A DNA stretch of 52,832 bases from Saccoglossus kowalevskii (taxonomy: Eukaryota; Hemichordata; Enteropneusta; Harrimaniidae), in contig NW_003135339.1 in NCBI RefSeq assembly GCF_000003605.2, positions 161,127 through 213,958 on the forward strand. Reading direction: 5' to 3'. The notes under the pieces are model-generated. The model was not told the DNA's origin. It saw only the letters and a program-made list of their open reading frames with translations, and searched no databases. Shown one piece after another: positions 11,386-35,102 of this stretch; the stretch's first letter is position 1; every line of letters begins with the position of its first letter. The translations under genes were made by a program, and so were the position numbers.

Positions 11386-13183
11386 ATGGTTGGGTAAGTA
11401 AATCTCGTTCTATGTTTTACATATTATGCGCAACATGAACAATACGCCCGGGCAATACGCGAGTTCCGTACTAGTGCACAGGTGCTTGGTAACATTGCTA
11501 GGTCGTTGTGTATACAGCAGAAAATACGAGTAATATTATCATATCTTTATTTCTAAATATTAATACAAAAACCTAGCAATATTACGAGCATATGTTCACT
11601 GGTATGGGGTGATGAATGTGGCGAGGTACAATGACAGTCACGATAATTATAACACTTCCCTTTGGTTGGCGACATGCATTCATTAAAGCGACAAGAGCTC
11701 GATCTTTTTTCTCCGATTTTTATTTTGAATAAAACATGTGTCGTTAGTGTCAATTTGTAACGGTCATCGCCGAAATGTGGAAACTGTAAGCATAACATAT
11801 ACATAACATATATTGACGTTTTACTTTAATTCACTTGCACATTAAATCACAAGTGAAAAAAGAAGGTCGCTTGGTTGCGCCCAGGCCTCCAGAGGGCGCC
11901 ATCTACTTAAATCAGTTTTAACAAGCGAATCTCAGGAATTACGGTAAAGATGACAACTTATCCGAGGCCCTGGGCGAAATCACGTCAAATACATCGCCAT
12001 CTCGAGAGGCGTTTCAGTGACATTTGGTCTATGTGGTTATATTTAAGACACATTTCACGGTTCGTTGATTACCAACTTTTATGTCTTTCGAGATCAGGGT
12101 GAAAATACGATTCCTATGAATTGCCATTACCGCAATTTTACCATTTTAACAGAGAGCAGTTGATGACACTATTTTTGAGTGACAAATTAATATATATATA
12201 TATCTTCCTCATTTTCCCAGGGTGCAGCAGTATATTGAGATGGGTTTCTTACAAGTGGGGGAAAGTGTCATGTATGGCAGAGGAAGTACGGATGTCTACT
12301 ATTTGAACGGAGTCATTATGAAATCTCCTGGTAATCCCTTTGATTCAGAGCTGTTGAAGGGGCGACAAAATTACAGTCCAGTAATAAAATACGGACTCGC
12401 ACCTAAACAAAGATATGACATTTATTTGGACACGTTGCTGGCAAGTTTACATCCACTACCAGAAAACGACGATGCAGATATTGATGGTACAATTATATCA
12501 CGTAAATTTGAAGATGTCAATGATGCGAGCAGATTATTTAACGGAGTTATAAAATCTCCCGGTAATCCGTTTGATTGCGAGCTAATGAAGGTAGAACAAA
12601 ATCCCAGTCCAGTAATAAAACACGGACTCACGCCTAAACAAAGATATGACTTTTATTTGAACACATTATTTGCAAGTTATCATCCACTACTAGAAAGTGA
12701 CGATGCAGATATTGATGGAGGTCAATGTGGCGAAAAGGGTTTGTTGAGTGGTGTTATGAAATCCCCCGGTAATCCCTTTGATTCGGAGATATTGAAGGGA
12801 GAACAACGACCCATACCAGTAAAAACGACGGAATCATACCCAAACAAAGATACGATATATATTTGGACACATTAATGGCAAGCTATCAGACCCAGCAAGG
12901 TAGCATTGAAACGTACAATGACGTGACAAAACATGCAATGACGGTTGGACAGAGCCAATGTGCAGACGCAAGAAATGCTGAAAGTGAAAAAATTGTTGCC
13001 TTCAATGAAAACGAGGCCATTACATCGTACACATCTGAATGCCGTGTATACGAACAGTCTCTCCGAAACGGGGCTCACAAAAAGACCTCGTCAGCGTGCA
13101 AGACACTGACAATGAATTGCCTACGATTTAAATATATGATGAAGCGAAAATCGCACTTGATAAAATCATACAAACATTTGTAG
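11386..13183 (+). pseudogene. paralogue A of an unrecognised repeat protein, frameshifted
   Basis: Exon 1 is 11386-11393 (ATG GTT GG, donor GTAAGTA). Exon 2 starts at 12221 after a TTTTCCCAG acceptor, giving MVG-VQQYIEMGFLQ, which parallels paralogue B (MCNR-IEQYIRMEFLQ). Exon 2 encodes three repeats with SPGNPFD and a (L/I)(A/T)PKQRYD-type motif. Near 12819-12826 one base is missing compared with B (CAGTAAAAACG versus CAGTAATAAACG). The frame then runs to a stop at 12875, while the rest of the homologous protein continues in another frame to the stop at 13181-13183. After the break the sequence still matches B well, including the C-terminal SYKHL, so the lesion is recent or is an assembly error. 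Copy A also lacks a nine-residue segment that B has near residue 248. Function unknown. Confidence 0.75.
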
Positions 13184-13784
13184 TTTATTGTATTTCTTTG
13201 TTAATAACAATAATGATTAAAAGTAAATTCAATTTCAATTGTTCGTTTAGTGTGTTCATAATTAACATGATTTGTCGTGATAAGGGGTAACCTACTAGTA
13301 TTTGAAATCTGGGGAAGCTGGAGGATTTTGGAAAACAATAATCAAGGGAAAGATAGTTAAAAAACAAACCCTCTTATATGGATTTTTTTTTAGACATGCT
13401 CCAAAAATCTCTTCCTCAGTAATGTGAAAAAGTTTGCAATTGATCAATATCCTCCATCACCCTCCTAAGGTTTGAATTGGGTTACCCCTACCTATTCCAT
13501 GTACAAGGCGTATTTTGTATGGTCGTTCTACTTACTGAGGTGCTGCATTGTCAGTGTTTCACATGTATCGTGTGAATTAATGTCAACGTAAAGAGTTGAC
13601 AGTATATAATTTTTTTTAAGTATTCACATGAAAATCAAGCATGTATTGGAACCCATTTATCACAAGAGCCCCCCCCCTTCCCACATGGCCCAAGCGGATT
13701 CACGCGGTACCAGGCAATGGTGGTGTATGTCTGCCAACCAAGCAACTAATCTAAAATGCCACTGTGATTGTAGAAGATTGTGAG

Positions 13785-14720
13785 AGAGTTATCTGAATTC
13801 GCAGTTGGCATAACTCCCTACTATTTGTCAATTTGTCACACAATTTATAATTTATAACACAGACTGGCATGCATCACAGGTATGTTTATTGATGAATAGT
13901 TATGGTTTACAAAATTTAAAAAAAAAGCGAAAATTGGAAATTCTCAAAATTGGTGACGTAATGGTGGTACACACGCGAATACATACGATAATTGCATGTA
14001 CACCACCATTAATCAAGAACAAATAATTCGTCGACTGAAGTCAGTCTCCATGAAAGGTATATGTAAATTTATATGTAATAATTGTAAAACATGAACAACA
14101 TAACATACATGTAGTTTTTATTGCAAGAAACACTGAGGTGAAAAAAAAACTAACGCAACACATTAATTATATTTCATAGTATGCTATTTTCAGTCTGAAT
14201 CTCACCTAGTACAGTGACGTAATGATTACATCATTGCGTCACGTCGTGTTCGGAAGTTTATCTGTGACACCGACGTTCACCATTTCATTCAGTGCCAATT
14301 TCCATTCTATCATGACGATTTGGTTCATTTCAGTATTTATCAAAAACAGTTTTTCAAAATGTATCAACGGAACTGCCGCCCTTGTTAATTTGTTTCAAAT
14401 AAACTCCGAATTAAAGAAAAAAAAAGAAAGAAGACATAATTTCATCACAAATTATCGATAAATTGCCAGAAAAAGGCTTATTTGATTACGAATTGTTCGC
14501 TGCGTATTCACATAGATTATTTCTGAACACGCTTACATAATCATTAATTAATAACTACAGCTCCATCATCGAGCAAAATAGATTGGAAAGATGATGTTAT
14601 CATTGTGTACAAGAATTCAGTCGTTTGTCTTAAATTTTGTCTATTGACCCCGCTTTGGTATTGCATCTCAACGTCTGCTTTACTGTGGAGTGTGCCCTCT
14701 AGTGACAGAGAGCTCCCGCG
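13785..14720 (+). repeat. right copy of the ~0.9 kb direct repeat flanking paralogue A
   Basis: Counterpart of 9425-10322, with the same block order from GAATTCGCAGTTGG to GCCCTCTAGTGACAGAGAG. It carries extra insertions, for example AACATACATGTA near 14101-14112 and a longer A-rich run near 14415. No terminal TG...CA, primer-binding site or polypurine tract is evident, so it does not look like an LTR. Confidence 0.75.
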
Positions 14721-15340
14721 ACGTCAAAATAACAGGAAGGCTAACAAATGTGTTTGTTTTTTTAGTCGTTTGCCATCTAGAAATAATATATAGTAAAATC
14801 TCTCAAAAACATAATTTTAATGTATGAACCACTACAAATCAAAATGCTGTCGAAGATTTGAACAGTCTTCGAGGGTACAACTACTGGGGAGCGTATAGCA
14901 CAATGACCAGGATCAGACAGCATAACGACAACTGTGCTCGGTCTGATATTGTACCTCTGATATAACGTCAACTTTTTTTGGCATTTCAGGGTTCTGTATT
15001 CTGTATATATGAACTTTTATTGGGGAAATATCAATATGCAATACCAGTTCAAAACAATTGTAGGCTGGAGGGAGGATTCAAGTTGTATGAAAAATGAGAA
15101 AAAAAAATGTTTGGGGTTATAAGTAAAAAAAATATATATATATATGAATATAATATTTTCAAAAAAATAATAATTTTCTCCAGCAACCCTGCATTTCGAA
15201 TGGGTGGTTTAACCCCTAACTGTTCCAATGTACGACAGTCCTTTTCCATGCAATTTATTTTTAAAATATAAATTAAATAATAAACCCCCTCGAATAGGAT
15301 GTGTCACTGCGTGTTGCTAGTCTACTTTCACTTTGACAAA
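14720..15340. other. no gene recognised
   Basis: AT-rich spacer with a short (TA)n run near 15131-15143. No conserved frame or RNA gene was seen. Confidence 0.4.
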
Positions 15341-15364
15341 CGTGATCAATGTCAGGGAAACCTG

Positions 15365-15372
15365 TGACGTCA
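15365..15372. promoter_or_regulatory. perfect CRE-like site upstream of macroH2A
   Basis: TGACGTCA, the palindromic consensus for CREB/ATF-type bZIP factors, lies about 490 bases before the macroH2A ATG. This is a motif match only. An 8-mer can occur by chance, and the transcription start is not visible. Confidence 0.25.
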
Positions 15373-15863
15373 TATGCCACAATAAAAGACGCTCGAACAC
15401 GTAGAAACAGGTTCCAAGCTTGGCTGCACGGGTGGGCGTGGTCGCCTCAAAGGTGCGCTTCTTATTGGAAGATCAGTAGCTTGACCCCAGTTAACATCGT
15501 GTCACTCTGCCACCGAAATTACATTTTATAGTTTCCCTCCCTCCGGACTTCGAGATGTAATCCCCATTAATTGTGTTTCAGCCATTTGTAAAAACCACCG
15601 AAATTATAAGAACAAAATCTCGATGCACATTACACATTATATTTTTCTAATATATTATTGTTGTATTCAATTTGAAATAAATTTAATATTCAGAAAGAGG
15701 TTTTAAACAGGAGTGGCAAATGCATAAATAACAGCCTAAGCTAATGCATCCCTCGCTTGTTGTTGCGCTGCGTATACGTACCCTCCCACCTAATTACTCA
15801 GCGTTTTAAGCAGTCGACAAGAGGGTAACCTAGTCATACCTAAGTATACGTCAGTTCTACAAG

Positions 15864-27998
<12,135 letters not shown>

Positions 27999-28207
27999 AA
28001 CGCTAGTGAGAAAGTTTACTTTTCGAAAAAAAATCTGTTTATGGAGTAGCATTTTTTGTTTTTCCCATTGAGATTGTGTTATTTTTAATAGTAGAGCACC
28101 ATCACATTTTTAAAATTGCATTTTGATGAGGTATGTTTGATAGAACAACATGCACAGACGAGAGTATAATGAAAGATGTGGTTGATTAGAAGCCCATGAA
28201 CAGGAGT

Positions 28208-28305
28208 TCAATCAACCAATGAGGAGGAAGTACAATCAACCAATGAGGAGGAAGTACAATCAACCAATGAGGAGGAAGTACAATCAACCAATGAGGAGGA
28301 AGTAC
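28208..28305 (+). repeat. 24-bp minisatellite with CCAAT boxes
   Basis: Four head-to-tail copies of a 24-base unit (ATCAACCAATGAGGAGGAAG plus TACA), nearly identical. Each copy carries AACCAATGA, a good match to the NF-Y (CCAAT) core. It lies about 210 bases after the macroH2A stop, just before a MITE. Confidence 0.92.
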
Positions 28306-28318
28306 AGATAAAAATGAA

Positions 28319-28532
28319 TACTGTAGAATACTTAATTTTCGCTTGGAATTTATTTTCGCTATTTTCGCTGAAGGGATGATTCCGTGAAAATAAAATCCAG
28401 CGAATATACTTTTTTTCCTATATTTCACATTAAACTCATCAAAAATCAGTGAAAATAAATTCCAAGCAAAACGCCCAAAAAGCCTTTTCAGCGAAAATTA
28501 ATTCCAGCGAAAATAAAGTATTCCACAGTACC
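28319..28532 (+). mobile_element. TA-flanked MITE, family M1 (copy 2), 3' flank of macroH2A
   Basis: Collinear with 22271-22484, with ends CTGTAGAATACTTAATTTTC and complement CTGTGGAATACTTTATTTTC and TA on both sides. It contains AATAAA hexamers that could serve as polyadenylation signals for macroH2A; that use is inference. Confidence 0.8.
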
Positions 28533-28539
28533 TGTTCTG

Positions 28540-29410
28540 CTGATATGAGGGGATTCTCATAGTAACTGAAAAGAAACATTTGGAAACTTCGTCTCATGTA
28601 AACATTATTTTAGAAGCTAAGCTCTGCCTGTATAAATTAATATAATTTTAAAGTAGAGTCTGATCTACTGTATACAAACTACATGTAAAACTATTGAAGT
28701 GCTGACTTCCTTTTTAAATCCATGCCCCCCCCCCAAATTAAATGCACTGTATTTGACTGACTTATCTCGCAGCGATATTAACTCAAAAAGTTTTGGTTTT
28801 TAAGGGATGGGTACTAAGCGTAAGCACCCATCAAAAAATGTTGTGATTGTTGTCAAGAGATGCCTTATAAACTGTGAATTCTGGGACAAAAGTGACTTAC
28901 TTTCAGATTATTTGCTGATTGTATTAGAGATGGAACATAGAACCTACCCAGTGGTTTCTGCAAATCTTGAACTGTCGCACAAAAACGCCACAATTTCGGT
29001 GCATTTCGTTGCCCCCACCAACAAATTCAGACAATGAATATACTAGTAAGCAAACTGAAAATATGAAGGTGTTGTTTTTCCCTGCATGATATTACTGTAT
29101 TTACCTTTGCACTGTGTCGATTATTTTCATGATCAAATTAATCGACAAACATCGCATTTGCTAAAAACAAACATTGTTTTGTTGTTCGAATTTACAGTAC
29201 TTTTATTGTTTGTAAAAGTTAAACAATTATCAAAATGATATCGAGTGAATTAGTTTCATGACATGAAGGATTTCAGGCGTTTAGAATGAAGTGGGTGCTT
29301 AGGTCAACTTGACCCAATATAGAAGTAATCGGACGTTGGCACTAAGTCAGTTTAATACAGTATATTTCATCAAATGTTAATGTGAAATGTTTATTATTGA
29401 GTTCCTTACG
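28540..29410. other. no gene recognised
   Basis: AT-rich intergenic sequence with a C run near 28725. The frame at 28807-29037 has no recognisable motif. No RNA gene was seen. Confidence 0.4.
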
Positions 29411-29414
29411 ACAG

Positions 29415-29584
29415 TACTGTAAAATCTGTATTAGAAGCTGTGACTTCTATTAAAATGGTACAATGCAACGAGGGGCTGGGCTTCTATTAGAGCATCTACA
29501 CATATGAGAAATGATGAATTTTTGGTTTTCAATTATTCAGGAAGAATTGGTGTGGCTTCAGCTTCTAATACAGATTTTACGGTA
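29415..29584. mobile_element. short MITE with near-perfect 23-bp inverted repeats
   Basis: The left end TA/CTGTAAAATCTGTATTAGAA and the complement of the right end CCGTAAAATCTGTATTAGAA continue to GCT on both sides (22 of 23 match), with TA flanks. The CTGTAAAAT start resembles family M1, which suggests mobilisation by the same transposase type. Confidence 0.85.
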
Positions 29585-29939
29585 ATTCTTTTTCGATTAT
29601 ATCTGGAACAAAATTTTGCTCATCCTATTTTAATAAATTTACAACCATATCTGTATCATTATTCACAAGTCATTTTAAATTTTGTATGGCATCTTTAATA
29701 TTATACTTCTAGCACATCGTTTCCCCTCAAAGTGTGAGTTTAATGTGTGTTTTCATCTATAGGCAATTTCTACTCATTTCCAGAAATAGTTTTTAAAACA
29801 ATTATATGTATTATTCAAAGATACATTTTTTTTAATAGAAAGCTGCGAGCACAATAACTGAAATAATTTTAAGAAGATTTAATTATAAACTTTGTTTCAT
29901 ATAGCACTTCTGTATGATAGATTTACATCGATAGAAACT

Positions 29940-29980
29940 GTTAGTGTTTTCTTATATTCATATATATATATATATATATG
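29940..29980. repeat. (TA)n microsatellite
   Basis: A TA-rich run centred on 29960-29979 in intergenic DNA. Confidence 0.85.
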
Positions 29981-30113
29981 ATGGTATTATTTCATTCATC
30001 ATAGATTTTTTATTACACATAAAATGTGGTTTTGTGACAGTGTAAGATTTATTAACCTTTGGAAGCCGTAATTTTCTTCTAAAATTTTCGTTCAACATTT
30101 TGGCTAATTTTTA

Positions 30114-30318
30114 ACTACTGTAAAACATGTCTTTTAGCTAGCATGTTATTTTAGCTAATATAGCTAATCTGTAATTTCGCTAATTCAAGATGTAGCTAAT
30201 TTAACAGAAAGTATATTCTCACAATGAGATAGTCGACACTTTAGCTATTAAATTAAGATTCTGTTAATTCATGCCAAGTGTCAAATTCGCTAAAATTGCA
30301 TGCAGCTATTTCAACAGT
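30114..30318. mobile_element. possible MITE related to the CTGTAAAA group
   Basis: It starts TA/CTGTAAAACATGTCTTTTAG and ends with the complement CTGTTGAAATAGCTGCATGC, flanked by TA. The interior repeats TAGCTAAT-like words. The inverted repeats are weak, so this is tentative. Confidence 0.4.
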
Positions 30319-30654
30319 ACTTTTCTACAATTGTTTGGACCAAATGGTTATAAGTTTTTATTAGCTACAGGTCTAGCTACAGATCAAAATTTTAGAAAAA
30401 TCTGTAACAATATGTAACAATTTATTTTGTGATTGGTGATGACAGTTGATTTGGGCGCTAAAATACTTGCACTGGGTGCGTTTTTTTATCTACATTTTTT
30501 GTTTATATTTGTAAAAATTCTGCAAGTGCATTCGTATGTTATGCATTCATTTCATCTCTCAGTAAACCTTAGAGGAAATTAGAGCCATTTTCTCTAGAGT
30601 ACATTTTAGAAATTTCTGGTGTGGAACGTATCAAAAAATAACAAAGATTTTTTC

Positions 30655-30868
30655 TTTGCACTTTCTTCTTACATTCTTAAATATTTTTGGAAATGAACCC
30701 TAATTTTCGAGCCAACAGACAAAATTTGAGTCAATTTTCAGTCTTTCCTCCAAAAATTTGGCTATTTTTGTCCCATTCTTCTGCAGGAAAGTTCAGACTA
30801 TAAACGGGACTATTTTGTAAATTTGCTATGAAAAGAGGGTGATGTTGAAAAGGTTAAGACGTGGGTAT
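30655..30868 (+). repeat. dispersed repeat, family R4 (copy 2)
   Basis: Counterpart of 26088-26282. It keeps GAGCCAACAGACAAAATTTG and AGTCAATTTTCA, with one longer internal segment (about 30745-30785). Confidence 0.65.
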
Positions 30869-30869
30869 G

Positions 30870-31740
30870 CAATGGGATAATGTAATGCCCATTTGGTCTT
30901 AATTTAAGAAAGAAATTTTAAATGTGCAAAATGTTGCAACAAAAATTTTGGTCAGAAAAATGACGTAGAAGGGGTTAAAGTAAAGAAAGTCTAAAAGTTT
31001 AAAAAAAAAAATTGTGCGAAATCTTGAGATTCTGCAGCCTAATTTTCCAATGAACCATAAGTTGACAAGGCAAAGCACTACAACATAGACACACAAGATC
31101 TCAACAGACATATCCACCACAGGGTGTATTTATACATGTATTCAAACTTAAGATAGAATGTTTCAAAATAATAGTCAAAGGCAGGATAATTCTATGAATT
31201 TCCTTGTCATGTCTAGTTGTGGGTCCATAGTTTTTTGTGTTTTTAGCTTTTTTGTGTCTTTTTTTGGTCCTTAGTTTTTGTGATAGTATTTATATAGTCA
31301 TTTCTGATACATTTGGTGTCCTTAAATTTGTTGTTTTTAGATTTTAGAATTTTATTGACATATACTTGCATAACACAAATGTTTATTGCCAAATGGCATC
31401 GCAAATAAAAGTACATCATTTCTTTATATCACAAAACAAAAATGATTTGTATCAGCAAAGACTAAAGACTGACACAAGAAGAGATATAGACCCACAGCTA
31501 TGTATTGACATGCATAACATTTCACATTATTAATATACACCACATGAATCTAGCTAACAAAAAACTTAAGCATGTTCGCGCATGTTAATTTATTATTTTG
31601 CATAATTAACAACATTGCCAGAATTAACAACATTGTGATGCAGCATGTATGTTTTGGTCTCATGCGATGTATACAACATATAATTCATTGTTTTAATATT
31701 TAAACACACGCTGCACTCGTCATCAGTCATAACTTGGAAA
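30870..31740. other. no gene recognised
   Basis: AT-rich intergenic DNA with only short frames. Nothing conserved was noticed before the dispersed element at about 31755. Confidence 0.4.
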
Positions 31741-31754
31741 CTAGAAAACCCATT

Positions 31755-31950
31755 TAAAGCTAAGGAACCATTGTTTACAAATAAACATCTACCCATGAGC
31801 CTTTGCATTATTAGCCTGCATTGTTACCATCGCTTAGGACTCAATTTTCGCACGTAGACAGGTGACGAACCCTCTGTAAACAATGTATTTCACACGTGTT
31901 GTATGCATCGCCTGGAACCCACATTAAACATGACGTGGAATGATGACTGA
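31755..31950 (-). repeat. dispersed repeat, family M4/M3-like ends
   Basis: Contains ATTGTTTACAAATAAACATC then TACCCATGAGCCTTTG (reverse of the GGCTCATGGGTAGACGCTTG block at 35215-35245, 40964 and 42137), followed by GTAAACAATGTATTTCACAC and AAACATGACGTGG. The organisation resembles 42120-42310. Heavily diverged. Confidence 0.5.
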
Positions 31951-32256
31951 AGCTTCATGTCAGCAGCTTGTCAAAAAGAAAGCAAGCGTGAGTCATACCT
32001 ATGCTTCGTACTTGCTTAGTGTATAGTTGAAAGGCATTTTCAATTGCCAAAACATAACAAAGCTTTTCATGCATTATATCTAATCTTGAAATTATCAAAC
32101 GAAGCTTGCTGTACTAGTGTAACATTTTTTAAGAGACAGAGTATTTCTTTGTATTTATAGAAGTATGTACTTGAGATAGAATAAATAATTTTGTATAAAT
32201 CTTGTATATTAGTCTGTTGTGTGAATTGTAATGAAAAGGTAACCTGGGGTTTGAAT

Positions 32257-32583
32257 ACATGATACAGGGCCTGGAATATGAACCAGGTGATCCAATAAAT
32301 ACATGGTACAGGGCCTTGAATATGAACCAGGTGAACCAATAAATACATGGTACAGGGCCTGGAATATGAACCAGGTGATCCAATAAATACATAGTACAGG
32401 GCCTGGAACATGAACCAGGTGAACCAATAAATACATGGTACAGGGCCTGGAATATTAACCAGGTGATCCAAAAGAATACATGGTCCAGGGCCTGGAATAT
32501 GAACCAGGTGATCCAAAGAATACATGGTTCAGGGCTTGGAATATGAACCAGGTGACCTAGAAAATACATGGTATAGGGCCTGA
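32257..32583. repeat. 44-bp minisatellite, about 7.5 copies
   Basis: The unit starts TACATGGTACAGGGCCTGGA, continues ATATGAACCAGGTGATCCAA and ends TAAA, 44 bases in total. Because 44 is not a multiple of three, the minus strand stays open in all three frames across the array. The resulting frames are artefacts of composition. Confidence 0.93.
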
Positions 32584-32589
32584 CAAGAA

Positions 32590-33100
32590 ATAAAAGTCAT
32601 AAGAACAGGGAAAAGATTGTATAACAGGAACAAACAAAACACTTTAACACAATGAACAATGACCACAAATGGAATAAGTATAGTAAGTAAAGTATTGGTA
32701 ATAACATAAAAGGTATTTTTATTACTTCTTGTATCTGCGAAATCTATACACATTGTTAATATAAATATAATCATTTTTATTAATACTGATATTTGCTGCC
32801 TTGTATATATACAAATTAAAAAAAAAAAATCTTTTTTGTGATGCCAAAAAAAGCATATTACCTTGACAATCATTACCTGATTTTGAATCAATGACCAAAC
32901 AGTAATTTGCTGATAAGTTATTAAGTACATAGGGTAATGCTGTAAAAAAATTTCCAAAAGAACAAAGTTATTACATGATATGGTCAAGTACTGCTACTAA
33001 ATTGGCTTACATTCAGGAACAAAACAATATGTATGCTCTATTATGAACTCCCCGTCTATAAATTTCATGTTATAAATTTAGGTAAATAAAAAAATGTGAT
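32590..33100. other. no gene recognised
   Basis: AT-rich. The minus-strand frame at 32529-32987 runs into the minisatellite and has no recognisable domain. Confidence 0.4.
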
Positions 33101-33101
33101 T

Positions 33102-33316
33102 AACTGTAAAATACTTTATTTTAACTGGAATTATTTTTCGCTGAAAAGACTTTTGGGGTGTTTTGTATGAAATTTATTTTCACTGATTTTTGACAAGTTG
33201 AATGTAAAATATATAGCAAAAAGGTATATTCACTAGATTTTATTTTCACTGAGTCATTCCTTCAGTGAAAATAGTGAAAATATATTCCAAGCGAAAATCA
33301 AATATTTTACAGTATT
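33102..33316 (-). mobile_element. TA-flanked MITE, family M1 (copy 3, inverted)
   Basis: Reverse orientation relative to 22271-22484. It starts CTGTAAAATACTTTATTTTA and ends with the complement CTGTAAAATATTTGATTTTC. The interior matches the complement of copy 1 (AAGACTTTTGGGGTGTTTTG, TTTTATTTTCACTGA). Confidence 0.8.
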
Positions 33317-33529
33317 CAAATTTGTAAACAGCTCAGTGTCAATTGATATCATACTAATATGGGTTTCAATTATTAAGATTCAAAATTACTTGGAATATCT
33401 ATCTTGACCATATTTTACCAAGTTCACAAAATATTGCAAATGAATCGTTAATTTGGTAAATATTAAGATTTCTCGTCATTTTAGCTTCCATGATAAAAAA
33501 ATATTTAATATATAGAATATACATTTTTG

Positions 33530-33590
33530 TGTAAGCTATATATATTGTATATATAAGCTATATATATTGTATATATATATATATATATAA
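33530..33590. repeat. (TA)n-rich microsatellite
   Basis: Runs of TATA with repeated AAGCTATATATATTGTATAT units at 33533-33590. Confidence 0.85.
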
Positions 33591-33599
33591 TAAAAATCA

Positions 33600-34390
33600 G
33601 ATTTTTGGAGATGCATTCCATAGAACAAATTCCATGGCTCATTCTTTATCTTCAGTTTCACTACAACAATCGCTCAATGAAATTTGGTTACGTGTAGTTC
33701 AACTGATGACGTAATTTTTTCCCATTCATTTCGTCTATTTGTGGAGGCATTCAACAAGGGATGTGTTAATATTTACAGATTCATTATCTACTAAATACTG
33801 GGTATTATCAACTGAACTGTCACATTGATATTTTGTGGGCAGGCATTCACAGAGCTTCAGCGATACCATCATACATTTTTGTACTAAAAACAAAGAATTA
33901 TGGTAAAAGCTTACTTGTAAATGGAAATACCCAGAATTTATTCATTTTGTAATAAATTGTACTCCAAGGCAATATAAGGCTATTGATTTTAAAAAAAATG
34001 TGGGTCACCGGCCTAATATTCAAGTGGATAGTTGCCATTTTGGCAGTATTATAACACTTTTGGCATTGGCTCCTATGGCAGAGATATTATGCCATATCTC
34101 AAATTATAGGCTGGTGGCAGCCTAATTCATTTCAAAAATCTGGGTTTTAAAAAAATGTCAACAACTTTATTTTTCTTTAACATTGTGTTCTATGGAAGTA
34201 ATGTAAAATAGCAATTTCTCGAAAAAATGTCACCGTAACGCAAAAAAAAACACGCTATTTTATTGTGCCATGGGACAATAGCTCCATGATTGTTCACAAT
34301 AAACCAACAAATTCTATCATGCAAATTACGACCAACTTTCTTGGAAATTATGAGTTGGCTACTTACTTAAAATCTCAATACTAAATAATT
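33600..34390. other. no gene recognised; 3' flank of the kelch gene
   Basis: AT-rich. A short GTCACCGTAACGC motif at 34229 recalls the R1 repeat family, but the surrounding sequence does not match. Confidence 0.4.
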
Positions 34391-34398
34391 GGCTTTTA

Positions 34399-35102
34399 TT
34401 ACCATGATATAACATGGACATCATTGTAATAATGCTTAGCATGCTCCCCTCCAAATAACATGACACTTCTGTCTCCAATCCGAGCAGCCGTATGTCCAGC
34501 TCTTGGCGGCCATTCCCCCTTTTTTTCAGGTACTAACCAGCGATTATTCTTAACGTCGTATAGGAATGCATCAGTGACCCCGTCAACAAGACCTCGCACA
34601 GATTTCCCTTCAATAAAACCACCATAGATCAGAAGCAAACCACTGAGATCAGTACTACTGTGATAGCTCCGACCGGGCGGAACCTCAACTTTCCGACTAT
34701 TCTTCGTGACTTCATCTGACACTTTAGAATGGAATGATTTCGGCAGAGTACCTTTAGCTTTACAAACAACCTGTTCTGTCATGTGACGTTGCCGCCCACC
34801 GAACACCACGGCATATCTTGTAGACACATCGGGTTGGAAATTCAGTGAGTGTCCTGCACGGGAAATTGTACTGCCCGGGTAGGTTGTCCACTGTAGTGTT
34901 TTAATGTTCAGGAAGTCAATGTTACACCCGTACTTAGCATGGGTGCCTGTTTCCCCTCTTCCCACAGTGAGGAGTGTATTGGCATCTATCGGTGTAGCCG
35001 CATGACTGGAATGTGGATCCACTGCTGACATCTTAGCTGTCAAATCATCCCAAGTCCAACTGTCTATATCCAATGAGTGCAGAAAGTTGCATCTTCGTTT
35101 GC
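34399..35102 (-). CDS. KLHDC9: KLHDC9-like exon 2
   Basis: Encodes residues 90-323, ending NDVHVISW then TAA. It contains three of the five visible kelch glycine pairs. The segment 200-230 (VCKAKGTLPKSFHSKVSDEV) is a basic inter-blade insertion. Confidence 0.85.

Noticed and set aside
9425-14720. LTR retrotransposon enclosing paralogue A
   Set aside because: The direct repeats lack TG...CA ends, a primer-binding site or polypurine tract, and are too divergent. The gene between them has an intron and no retroviral domain.
28200-28310. CRISPR-like regular repeats
   Set aside because: The 24-bp units are directly adjacent with no unique spacers, and the genome is eukaryotic; the same holds for the arrays at 32257 and 35275.
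32067-32569. Three minus-strand frames with repeated PGP/YWITWF words
   Set aside because: Artefact of the 44-bp minisatellite, which cycles through all three frames.
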